Source: JAFGOM01 sp964428385
GTDB taxonomy: Archaea; Halobacteriota; Methanomicrobia; Methanomicrobiales; Methanospirillaceae
Assembly: GCA_964428385.1 (NCBI GenBank)
Contig: CAYRYR010000137.1
Coordinates: forward strand, 1 to 6,377
DNA length: 6,377 nucleotides
Direction of reading: 5' to 3'
Shown here piece after piece: positions 1 to 5,765 of this stretch. Made by a program: the position numbers and the translations under genes. Below the pieces are notes generated by a model that was not told the DNA's origin, ran no database searches, and saw nothing but the letters and a program-made list of their open reading frames with translations. How positions within the stretch are numbered: the stretch's first letter is position 1; each line of letters starts with the position of its first letter.

Positions 1-16
1 GTCTAAAATAATCAGG

Positions 17-139
17 TGATTATAGTGCCCGTCATTCATGGAATAATCAATGTGAGATGGCGGTTATTCCTGGGCGTGCACGCTGATGCACACTTTAGAT
101 TAAGGCAGACTTTCAAAAAGCATGCCATTAATTATATAG
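17..139 (-). repeat. Dispersed structured repeat, left copy
   Basis: This is one of two copies of a non-coding repeat; the other is the reverse complement at 5636-5765. Exact shared blocks are 17-28, 39-50, 62-70, 73-84 (containing the perfect palindrome GCGTGCACGC) and 96-113. They are followed by a weaker match through 139. Inside, GGAATAATC (40-48) can pair with GGTTATTCC (62-70) around a 13-base loop, and GTGC (25-28) can pair with GCAC (88-91). Strand is given so that both copies read the same way as the ilv gene they follow. The left boundary lies near the window edge and may extend further. No open frame runs through it. It could be a MITE-like or REP-like element, or a structured 3' RNA; the sequence alone does not decide. 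Confidence 0.85.
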
Positions 140-154
140 CATATCTAATTTCTA

Positions 155-177
155 CCCCTAAAAAAAATTGACAGAGC
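155..177 (-). terminator. T-run terminator of the cimA-ilvB-ilvN operon
   Basis: On the minus strand, about 50 bases after the ilvN stop, eight consecutive T residues (plus-strand A160-A167) follow GCTCTGTCAA. Archaeal transcription commonly ends at oligo-T tracts without a strong hairpin. The 15-mer GCTCTGTCAATTTTT (177 down to 163) occurs again after ilvC at 5258-5272. That makes it either a shared termination signal or part of a shared repeat. Confidence 0.55.
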
Positions 178-215
178 AAAATGAGAATTATATATAAGGA
201 GATGATTGATAAATT

Positions 216-716
216 TTACCTATCCGAAATAGTTTTTGGACCCCGCTGAAGCGCAATTCTGCCGGTTCTGACAAGTTCACATATTCCATAATCACGCAAC
301 AAATTCTCAATAGCATCTATCTTGTCAGAGTCCCCGGTCACCTCAAGAACAACACTCATCTGTCCGACATCAATAATTTTTGCCCGGAAGAGATCTGCTA
401 TCTGGATAACACCAGAACGTGCTTCTCCCTGCTCTGCATGAACCTTGATTAGTGCGAGTTCCCGTTCAACAAAGTCCTGATAGGTAATATCCCTGACGGT
501 TACAACATCGATGAGTTTATTTAACTGTTTTTTTACCTGTTCAATATGTGCATCATCACCTTTTACCACAATGGTTATCCGTGAGAGATCTTTCTCTTCA
601 CAGGTACCTACCGCAAGGCTTTCGATATTAAATCCACGTCTTGAAAAGAGCCCTGAGACACGGGAGAGTACTCCGGAACGGTTCTCCACAAGAACGCTCA
701 GGATATGTGATGTCAT
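216..716 (-). CDS. ilvN: Acetolactate synthase, small (regulatory) subunit
   Basis: This is the regulatory subunit of acetohydroxyacid synthase (AHAS). It activates the catalytic subunit IlvB in the cytoplasm and usually confers valine feedback inhibition. The protein has 166 residues, normal for the IlvH/IlvN family. An ACT domain spans about residues 4-78 and opens with ILSVLVENRSGVLSRVSGLF. N12, G15 and N30 line up with the E. coli IlvH positions linked to valine binding, so feedback sensitivity is likely (inferred). Residues 80-160 form the C-terminal domain typical of the family. The start is firm: its ATG overlaps the ilvB TGA by four bases (ATGA), and a strong Shine-Dalgarno stretch lies just upstream. 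It is the last gene of the operon. Confidence 0.97.
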   Translation of the reverse strand: MTSHILSVLVENRSGVLSRVSGLFSRRGFNIESLAVGTCEEKDLSRITIVVKGDDAHIEQVKKQLNKLIDVVTVRDITYQDFVERELALIKVHAEQGEARSGVIQIADLFRAKIIDVGQMSVVLEVTGDSDKIDAIENLLRDYGICELVRTGRIALQRGPKTISDR

Positions 717-2404
717 TTTCCCTCCTCCTCATGGGTAAGTCCTTCATCCATCATCTCACAGATTGCGCATCCGGCTGGTACCATGGGAAAAACATTTTCC
801 TCCCGTTCGACACGGAAATCTATTAGGAATGGACCATCTGTAGCAAGAGCTGTGCGTATCGCAGCTTCAACGTTATCAGGGTTTGTAACTTTTATACCCT
901 CTATGCCATATGCGTTTGCAATCCCCACAAAATTAACATCAGGTAGTTCAGTATAAGAATACCGCTTCTCATAGAAGAGTTCCTGCCATTGTCTGACCAT
1001 ACCCAGATATTGGTTATTGATGATACAGATCTTAACTGGTATATTATACTGGGCAACTGTTCCTAGTTCCTGGATATTCATCTGAAAACTGCCATCGCCG
1101 GCAATTACAAAGACGGGTTCATCAGGACAGGCGATATGAGCACCCATTCCTGCAGGAAATCCAAATCCCATTGTTCCGAGGCCACCTGAACTTATCCATT
1201 GTCTTGGACGTGTAAACCGGTAATACTGTGCAGCCCACATCTGATTCTGACCTACCTCAGTAACAATGATGCCTCCTCCATTGAGTACACGTGAGAGGGT
1301 CTGTATCACAAACTGAGGATGTAATCTGCCATCATTACATGAGATCAGAGGATACTCGTTCTGCCAGGCTCGTATCTGATCACGCCATTTTTCATCCCCT
1401 GAAATACCGGTTACCTTCTCAATAAGGCCGGCAAGGACAGAACGTGCATCACCGACTATCGGAAGATCAACTACTTTGTTCTTTCCAATTTCTGCAGGAT
1501 CGATGTCTACATGAATAATTCTGGCATTCGGAGCAAATTCGTTTATTTTACCGGTTACCCGATCGTCAAACCTGACACCGATAGCAATCAGGAGATCAGC
1601 ACCGGTTATCGCATAGTTTGCAGTTCTGGTTCCATGCATACCAAGCATCCCAAGAAATAATGGATTATCTGCAGGGATACATCCAAGGCCCATTAATGTC
1701 GTTGTGATAGGAATCTGTGTCTTTTGTGCAAATGCAACAAGTTCTCCTGATGCTTCTGATGAGATAATACCTCCCCCGACATATAATATCGGACGCCTTG
1801 ATTCTGCGATGAGATCTGCTGCCCGTTCAATCTGGCGTTTATGCCCTTCATAACAGGGTCGGTACCCCCTGAGATTTATTTCTGAAATTGGTTTGTCAAA
1901 CTCTACATCTGCAGTCAGAATGTCTTTTGGCAAATCAATTAAGACCGGTCCTTTTCTGCCAGTTCCTGCTATATAAAAAGCTTCCTTAATAATTCTCCTT
2001 AAATCAGCAACATCCTGGACAAGGTAATTATGTTTTGTTATCGGAAGCGTAATGCCTGTTATATCAGATTCCTGAAATGCATCATTTCCCAAAAGACCGG
2101 TTGGAACCTGTCCGGTGAAGGCAACCACCGGTACTGAGTCCATGTATGCAGTTGCCAATCCTGATACAAGATTGCAGGCACCCGGGCCTGAAGTTGCGAG
2201 ACAGACGCCTACTTTGCCGCTTGCCCGTGCGAATCCATCTGCTGCATGAATAGCTGCCTGTTCATGTCGTACGAGGATATGCCGGATTGGTGCATTGTAC
2301 AGTTCATCATACAGTGGAAGGACCACTCCTCCCGGATATCCGAATATTGTCTCCACTCCTTCTTCTATAAGGGCTTTAATCAGTATCTGTGCGCCGTTCG
2401 TCAT
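713..2404 (-). CDS. ilvB: Acetolactate synthase, large (catalytic) subunit
   Basis: This thiamine diphosphate (ThDP)-dependent AHAS subunit condenses pyruvate with pyruvate (2-acetolactate, for valine and leucine) or with 2-oxobutanoate (2-aceto-2-hydroxybutanoate, for isoleucine). At 563 residues it has the usual length. The N-terminal ThDP pyrimidine-binding domain carries the catalytic Glu E48 in HEQAA and TSGPGACNLVSGLATAYMDS at 71-90. The central FAD-binding domain contains GVRFDDRVTG near 276-285. The C-terminal ThDP pyrophosphate domain has the metal motif from GDGSF (436-440) to NN (463-464). W473 in MVRQWQELFY matches the tryptophan known in this family to favour 2-oxobutanoate as second substrate. 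The start is supported by GAGAGG five bases upstream. It overlaps the cimA end by 29 bases and ilvN by four. Confidence 0.98.
   Translation of the reverse strand: MTNGAQILIKALIEEGVETIFGYPGGVVLPLYDELYNAPIRHILVRHEQAAIHAADGFARASGKVGVCLATSGPGACNLVSGLATAYMDSVPVVAFTGQVPTGLLGNDAFQESDITGITLPITKHNYLVQDVADLRRIIKEAFYIAGTGRKGPVLIDLPKDILTADVEFDKPISEINLRGYRPCYEGHKRQIERAADLIAESRRPILYVGGGIISSEASGELVAFAQKTQIPITTTLMGLGCIPADNPLFLGMLGMHGTRTANYAITGADLLIAIGVRFDDRVTGKINEFAPNARIIHVDIDPAEIGKNKVVDLPIVGDARSVLAGLIEKVTGISGDEKWRDQIRAWQNEYPLISCNDGRLHPQFVIQTLSRVLNGGGIIVTEVGQNQMWAAQYYRFTRPRQWISSGGLGTMGFGFPAGMGAHIACPDEPVFVIAGDGSFQMNIQELGTVAQYNIPVKICIINNQYLGMVRQWQELFYEKRYSYTELPDVNFVGIANAYGIEGIKVTNPDNVEAAIRTALATDGPFLIDFRVEREENVFPMVPAGCAICEMMDEGLTHEEEGK
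720..730 (-). promoter_or_regulatory. Strong ribosome binding site of ilvN
   Basis: The minus strand reads GAGGAGGAGGG, then AAA, then ATG. The same bases encode the Glu-Glu-Glu-Gly end of IlvB, so the small-subunit initiation signal sits inside the large-subunit gene. This fits translational coupling for balanced subunit supply. Confidence 0.8.
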
Positions 2405-3866
2405 TTTTGCCTCTCAAGAGTCTATTCATTCCTGCTATCACTGCCTCTACACTTGCTTCAACAATGTCTGTCCTTGCTCCTCGTGATGTAATTACCTTGT
2501 CATCTTTTCGTAATTTGACTGTAACATCTACCATTGCACTGGTACCACCATGAATAGCATCCACATGATATTCCTCGAGATGGATATCTCCGGCAGCTGA
2601 CACAGAACGTTGAAGTGCAAGTATCGCTGCATCAACAGGTCCTTTTCCAACTGCGGCACCAGTAATCTCTTCACCGTTCACCATAAGTGTTACCGATGCA
2701 GTTGGAAGTGCATTACTCCCACTTACGATAGTAAACTGTTTCAGTATAATGATGGGTGTGCATTCAAGAACCATCACAGAATCTGCAATGGTCATCAATT
2801 CGACATCAGTTATCCGTTTTCCTTCATCTCCCAGTTCTTTAACCCGTTCAACTATTGCTTTTGTCTGTCTCTCATTTGGTTGATATCCCAAATCTGTCAG
2901 GGCTGCTGTGACAGACGCAGAACCTGAATGTTTTCCAAGGACCATCCGTCTGCTCCGTCCAACCATCTCCGGAGACATCGGCTCATAGGTTCGGACATCA
3001 CGTAAGAGTCCATGTGCATGAATACCACTCTCATGGGTGAATGCCATCTCACCTACGATTGCTTTATTTGTTGCTCGAGCTATCCCGGTATGCCTTGATA
3101 CCAGTGTAGAGAGCTGATAGATCTGTTTGGTTTTTATGTGTGTCTTTTCATGATACAGAATTTCCAGAGCCATAACTACTTCTTCTAATGGGGTGTTTCC
3201 TGCCCGTTCTCCCAGGCCGTTTACACAGACATGTGCACAACCGGCTCCTGCATGGAGCGCGGCAATGGTGTTAGGAAGAGCAAATCCGAGGTCATTATGA
3301 CAATGGATAGAGAGTGGGGCGATACAGAGTTCAGGTATCTCCTGTGTTATTCGTTCAGGGGTCATCAGCCCGACGGTATCACAGAAACAGAGACGATCTG
3401 CTCCATGTTCTACTCCACTAGCAAATACGGATTTTAGAAAGGACAAGTCTGCCCGTGATGCATCTTCTCCTGATAGTTCAACGATAAGACCCTGTTCTTT
3501 TGCATACACAACAGCGTCCATTGCCATTTGAAAGACTTCTTCCCTGGTCTTTTGCAGCTTTTTTGAGATATGAAGATCAGATACCGGTACAACAAGATGT
3601 ACTGAATCAGCGCCGCTTGCACTTGCGTAGTCAATATCAATCGGTAATGCCCGCACATAGGTACAGCACTCGGCAGCGAGTCCCGCATCAGCTATCAGTT
3701 TAATGGCTGTGCGTTCTCCAGGAGAAGCAATAACAGACCCAGCCTCAATGACATCAACACCGATATCAGACAAGGCCACTGCAATCTCGAGTTTTTCCTC
3801 AGGTGTCAGAGACACGCCAGGTGTCTGTTCCCCATCACGCAGTGTGGTATCTAAAAACCGAACCAT
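2376..3866 (-). CDS. cimA: (R)-citramalate synthase (CimA), LeuA-family
   Basis: It probably condenses acetyl-CoA with pyruvate to (R)-citramalate, the entry to threonine-independent isoleucine synthesis in methanogens. The 496 residues match archaeal CimA length. A DRE-TIM barrel starts with LDTTLRDGEQTPGVSLTP (R10, D11, E13). The metal histidines H188 and H190 are in HCHND. VNGLGERAGN (215-224) and THESGIH (277-283) follow, then LGKHSG (310-315). A LeuA-type regulatory dimerisation domain covers about 375-485, opening near VVSGSNALPTASVTL, so feedback by an end-product amino acid is expected. From memory it resembles M. jannaschii CimA (MJ1392) throughout. The paralogues 2-isopropylmalate synthase (LeuA) and homocitrate synthase (AksA) share these motifs, so LeuA is the main alternative. 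The last dozen residues (GKNDERRTDTD) form a charged tail that overlaps the ilvB start. First gene of the operon. Confidence 0.8.
   Translation of the reverse strand: MVRFLDTTLRDGEQTPGVSLTPEEKLEIAVALSDIGVDVIEAGSVIASPGERTAIKLIADAGLAAECCTYVRALPIDIDYASASGADSVHLVVPVSDLHISKKLQKTREEVFQMAMDAVVYAKEQGLIVELSGEDASRADLSFLKSVFASGVEHGADRLCFCDTVGLMTPERITQEIPELCIAPLSIHCHNDLGFALPNTIAALHAGAGCAHVCVNGLGERAGNTPLEEVVMALEILYHEKTHIKTKQIYQLSTLVSRHTGIARATNKAIVGEMAFTHESGIHAHGLLRDVRTYEPMSPEMVGRSRRMVLGKHSGSASVTAALTDLGYQPNERQTKAIVERVKELGDEGKRITDVELMTIADSVMVLECTPIIILKQFTIVSGSNALPTASVTLMVNGEEITGAAVGKGPVDAAILALQRSVSAAGDIHLEEYHVDAIHGGTSAMVDVTVKLRKDDKVITSRGARTDIVEASVEAVIAGMNRLLRGKNDERRTDTD
2410..2415 (-). promoter_or_regulatory. 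Ribosome binding site of ilvB inside cimA
   Basis: GAGAGG on the minus strand lies five bases before the ilvB ATG at 2404 and within the last codons of cimA. It supports the chosen ilvB start and shows that the 29-base overlap of the two genes is genuine. Confidence 0.65.
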
Positions 3867-3872
3867 TGATAT

Positions 3873-3877
3873 TCCTT
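3873..3877 (-). promoter_or_regulatory. Ribosome binding site of cimA
   Basis: AAGGA on the minus strand ends six bases before the ATG at 3866 and supports that start. The protein begins MVRFLDTTLRDGE, which is the normal length of N-terminus for archaeal CimA. Confidence 0.6.
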
Positions 3878-3904
3878 CTTCAGGTAATTATACATTATTA
3901 TTCA

Positions 3905-3940
3905 GATATATAGTGGTGCATAAAACGGTTTAAAATTTCG
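3905..3940 (-). promoter_or_regulatory. Candidate promoter(s) of the cimA-ilvB-ilvN operon
   Basis: Two TATA-like boxes precede cimA on the minus strand. CTATATATC (3913-3905) would place transcription start near 3884 and leave a leader of about 18 bases. Further upstream, GAAATTTTAAA (3939-3929) resembles a BRE plus TATA box and would give a leader of roughly 40 bases. Spacing is inferred from the usual archaeal TATA-to-start distance of about 25 bases. Which one is used cannot be told from sequence. Confidence 0.4.
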
Positions 3941-3971
3941 TATATTTTCAATGAGGTGAACCATCATAGGC

Positions 3972-4013
3972 ATGACAATCCTAACAAACTGCACCACAAT
4001 AATTTTTTTGTGA
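3972..4013 (+). CDS. Possible 13-codon leader peptide upstream of ilvC
   Basis: An ATG-started frame encodes MTILTNCTTIIFL and then stops. Nine of 13 residues are Ile, Leu or Thr, which recalls attenuation leader peptides of bacterial branched-chain operons. GAGGTG (3953-3958) lies 13 bases upstream, rather far for a Shine-Dalgarno site. Small hairpins follow between 4021 and 4137. Against it: the region is AT-rich, which by chance favours Ile codons, ribosome-mediated attenuation is not an established archaeal mechanism, and the better ilvC promoter lies downstream. Treat as speculative. Confidence 0.15.
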   Translation: MTILTNCTTIIFL

Positions 4014-4020
4014 ACCGCAA

Positions 4021-4039
4021 GACATAGCATTATTATGTC
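4021..4039. promoter_or_regulatory. Inverted repeat, possible operator or RNA hairpin
   Basis: GACATA and TATGTC form a perfect 6-bp dyad around a 7-base centre. In the middle of the divergent spacer it could be a regulator binding site, or a hairpin if transcribed. No specific regulator is recognised. Confidence 0.25.
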
Positions 4040-4195
4040 AGAACCTCCATCTATCTGGTGATAGCTGCTATTCATTCCGAAAATCAGTCAGAAGGTAGCA
4101 TCCCCCACCCGGGTTTCGGACTCAATCCATGTGAAACGACGTTAGAGGATGTTATTTCCTATATGATATCAGGGATGACGACAACTGTGTAATGG

Positions 4196-4203
4196 TATAT
4201 AAT
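4196..4203 (+). promoter_or_regulatory. Candidate TATA box of ilvC
   Basis: TATATAAT is centred about 36 bases before the ilvC ATG at 4236. With the usual archaeal spacing, transcription would start near 4225, giving a leader of only about 11 bases that just contains the ribosome binding site. A second AT-rich candidate, CCTATATGATA (4159-4169), would give a leader near 50 bases. Confidence 0.4.
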
Positions 4204-4224
4204 AACAGATGTACCCTTAATTAA

Positions 4225-4231
4225 TGAGGAG
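4225..4231 (+). promoter_or_regulatory. Ribosome binding site fixing the ilvC start
   Basis: TGAGGAG ends four bases before the ATG at 4236. An in-frame ATG at 4224 overlaps this site and would add MRRN, so it is probably not the real start. The choice of 4236 is confirmed by the protein numbering: metal and active-site residues then fall exactly at their standard class I positions. Confidence 0.75.
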
Positions 4232-4235
4232 AAAC

Positions 4236-5228
4236 ATGATACAGAAATATTATGATGATGACGCTGATATGAGTGTCCTAAAAAATAAAACGATTGCAGT
4301 TATAGGATATGGATCCCAGGGCAGGGGTCAGGCATTAAACCTCGCTGACAGCGGACTTTCTGTCATAATCGGTATCAGACCTGGAAAGAGCAGAGACCAG
4401 GCAATAAAAGACGGATTATCGGTCTATGATGTCTCAGAGGCTGTACAGCGCGGTGATGTTGTGATGATTCTTCTCCCTGATGAGAAACAGGCAACAGTGT
4501 ACAACCTGGAGATCAGGGCAAACCTGGTACAAGGGAATTGTCTTTTATTCTCTCATGGATTTAATATTCATTATGGGCAGATAATTGCCCCTGATGGTGT
4601 CGATGTTGCAATGGTTGCACCCAAAGGACCTGGTCATATGGTCAGAAGAGTATATGAAGAAGGAATGGGAGTTCCGGCACTCATTGCGGTTCATCAGGAT
4701 ACAACCGGAACTGCAAAGCAGATTGCTCTCGCATATGCCAGAGGTATTGGTGCAACACGGGCCGTTGTTCTTGAGACAACGTTTAGGGAAGAGACTGAGA
4801 CAGACCTTTTTGGAGAACAGGCAGTTTTATGCGGAGGTATTACGTCCCTTATCAAAGCAGGATTTGAGACCCTTGTGGATGCAGGATATGCTCCTGAAAT
4901 GGCCTATCTTGAGGTTCTCCATGAGACCAAATTAATTGTAGATCTGATATATGAGGGTGGATTTACAAAGATGCGCGATTCTATCTCTAACACCGCTCAA
5001 TATGGAGATCTGACCAGAGGGCCACGGGTTATCGGTCCTGAGAGTTATCTTGCTATGGAAGAGATATTGGATGAGATCCAGACTGGTGAGTTTGCACGCG
5101 AATGGATCCTTGAGAATATGGTCAATCGTCCTGTATTTAATGCTCTCACCCGTGCAGATGAAGAGCATCTGATAGAAGAAGTAGGATCTGAAATTCGTGG
5201 AATGATGCCCCAATTCAGGAAAAAATAA
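4236..5228 (+). CDS. ilvC: Ketol-acid reductoisomerase, class I
   Basis: This Mg2+-dependent enzyme isomerises and reduces 2-acetolactate or 2-aceto-2-hydroxybutanoate to the dihydroxy acids, the step after IlvBN. The protein is 330 residues, the standard short class I length. The N-terminal Rossmann domain has GYGSQG at 24-29. The cofactor loop GIRPGKSRDQA (46-56) contains R48, K51 and S52 and looks short; its basic and Ser residues suggest NADPH, but this is inference. Active-site residues sit at canonical numbers: H107 (SHGFN), K130 (APKGPG), metal ligands D190 and E194 (DLFGEQ), E226 and E230 (LEVLHE), and S251. The C-terminal domain is the all-alpha knot type. It is transcribed separately from and divergently to cimA-ilvB-ilvN. 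Confidence 0.98.
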   Translation: MIQKYYDDDADMSVLKNKTIAVIGYGSQGRGQALNLADSGLSVIIGIRPGKSRDQAIKDGLSVYDVSEAVQRGDVVMILLPDEKQATVYNLEIRANLVQGNCLLFSHGFNIHYGQIIAPDGVDVAMVAPKGPGHMVRRVYEEGMGVPALIAVHQDTTGTAKQIALAYARGIGATRAVVLETTFREETETDLFGEQAVLCGGITSLIKAGFETLVDAGYAPEMAYLEVLHETKLIVDLIYEGGFTKMRDSISNTAQYGDLTRGPRVIGPESYLAMEEILDEIQTGEFAREWILENMVNRPVFNALTRADEEHLIEEVGSEIRGMMPQFRKK

Positions 5229-5240
5229 TTTTTTTATTTT
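5229..5240 (+). terminator. T-run terminator of ilvC
   Basis: Seven T residues start immediately after the ilvC stop, followed by A and four more T. There is no strong hairpin in front. This is the usual form of an archaeal oligo-T terminator. A second T5 tract at 5268-5272 could serve as backup. Confidence 0.6.
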
Positions 5241-5257
5241 GTGAAGGGATTATCCGG

Positions 5258-5272
5258 GCTCTGTCAATTTTT
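5258..5272 (+). repeat. 15-mer shared by the ilvC and ilvN 3' flanks
   Basis: GCTCTGTCAATTTTT occurs 30 bases after the ilvC stop. It also occurs, on the other strand, 39 bases after the ilvN stop (177 down to 163). Both read the same way relative to the upstream gene. The motif ends in a T-run and could be a common termination element or the edge of the longer repeat found farther downstream of both genes. Confidence 0.7.
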
Positions 5273-5348
5273 CAAGTGATATTGTCAATAATGGTTTCAC
5301 TTTTTACATCGATGTTTCCAGTTGAAACGACATTCGTCTGATGATTGA

Positions 5349-5514
5349 AGATGTAACCGCAGAGGGCGCAGAGGAACGCAGAGAGGGGAACCCAGGTGTC
5401 AGATATCAGATACTCTGTGAACCTCACTCTCCTCCGGGGTTACATCATTTTAATCAAATGAATAATTTTGAGGCTGAAACAGTCTCTCTCGAACTTCTGT
5501 ATCCTCTGCTGTTA
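5349..5514. repeat. Composite of three purine-rich CGCAGAGG-type repeats
   Basis: Copy A (5349-5382, plus) starts GATGTAACCGCAGAGG and continues as short CGCAGAGG-like units. Copy B is the reverse complement of 5413-5446 and matches A at 24 of 34 positions without gaps, including a perfect GATGTAACC/GGTTACATC end pair. A and B can thus form a long imperfect hairpin with a loop of about 30 bases. Copy C is the reverse complement of 5483-5514 and begins TAACAGCAGAGG. From memory, repeats of this kind are scattered through many methanogen and other genomes and give rise to spurious peptides such as TAEGAEERRE. No gene is called here. Confidence 0.7.
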
Positions 5515-5533
5515 AAATTTCTTTGATTGAACA

Positions 5534-5547
5534 GATGTAATTACATC
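5534..5547. repeat. Perfect 14-bp palindrome
   Basis: GATGTAATTACATC is fully self-complementary. Its half GATGTAA is the same motif that caps copies A and B of the neighbouring purine-rich repeat. It may therefore be two element ends placed head to head rather than an operator. Confidence 0.5.
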
Positions 5548-5635
5548 CTGCCTGAACGTGATGATATGGTATCACTTGTTTTTCAGACCGAACCTTATCC
5601 CGGTAAGGTATTCTGCATGAATCAGTTATTTCTTT

Positions 5636-5765
5636 CTTTATAGTTAATGGCAAAACTTTTTGAAAAGTCTGCCTTAATCTATGTAGTGCGATAAGCGTGC
5701 ACGCCTTGGAATAACCCTTGTTTCACTTTGATTATTCCAAGACGTTATGCCCTGCACTATAATCA
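5636..5765 (+). repeat. Dispersed structured repeat, right copy (inverted)
   Basis: This is the reverse-complement partner of 17-139. Exact blocks are 5664-5681, 5694-5705, 5708-5716, 5728-5739 and 5754-5765. The inner stem is longer here: TTGGAATAACC (5706-5716) pairs with GATTATTCCAA (5730-5740), with one mismatch that would be G-U in RNA on one strand. An outer stem TAGTGC (5684-5689) with GCACTA (5754-5759) closes the whole 76-base block, with a further TTAT/ATAA pairing between them. Both copies keep the GCGTGCACGC palindrome. It lies downstream of both ilvC and the convergent msrA. Confidence 0.85.

Larger units (their letters stand above)
3867..4235. other. Divergent intergenic regulatory region cimA | ilvC
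   Basis: This 369-base spacer separates the two divergently transcribed ilv units, so shared regulation is plausible. It holds candidate TATA boxes for both directions, a short possible leader ORF (3972-4013) and several small inverted repeats: GACATA/TATGTC (4021-4026 with 4034-4039), CTATC/GATAG (4051-4055 with 4060-4064), TCCGAAA/TTTCGGA (4076-4082 with 4114-4120) and GTTTC/GAAAC (4113-4117 with 4133-4137). No known riboswitch, T-box or RNA gene was recognised, and there is no obvious T-run terminator just before ilvC. Confidence 0.6.

Noticed and set aside
2246..3933. Several 60-105 codon frames opposite or out of frame with ilvB and cimA
   Set aside because: They are shadows of strongly conserved enzymes on the minus strand, with no own ribosome binding sites or recognisable proteins.
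4091..4140. tRNA-like or riboswitch-like sequence before ilvC (CCCGGGTTTCGGACTC)
   Set aside because: No full cloverleaf, no proper T-arm and no match to a known riboswitch core could be built by eye.
4224..4235. Upstream in-frame ATG for ilvC adding MRRN
   Set aside because: The codon overlaps the Shine-Dalgarno sequence, and starting at 4236 places D190, E194, E226, E230 and S251 at canonical positions.
4113..5331. TGAAACGAC occurring at 4132-4140 and 5323-5331, each with a GTTTC upstream, considered as CRISPR repeat remnants
   Set aside because: Only two copies more than 1 kb apart, with different intervening lengths and no spacers. They are short dyads, not an array.
5341..5526. Plus-strand frame starting MIEDVTAEGAEERREGN
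   Set aside because: It is the translation of the purine-rich repeat and the following non-repeated bases. It has no ribosome binding site and no recognisable domain, and the TAEGAEERRE stretch is a typical spurious repeat product.
5450..5653. Minus-strand frame of 67 codons over the repeat region
   Set aside because: It starts with TTG inside the structured repeat, has no ribosome binding site, and its end is again the repeat-encoded LTAEDTEVRERL.
17..5765. The bracketed locus as a composite transposon
   Set aside because: No transposase, no target duplication and no terminal inverted repeat structure typical of an insertion sequence is visible; the genes between are ordinary biosynthetic genes.
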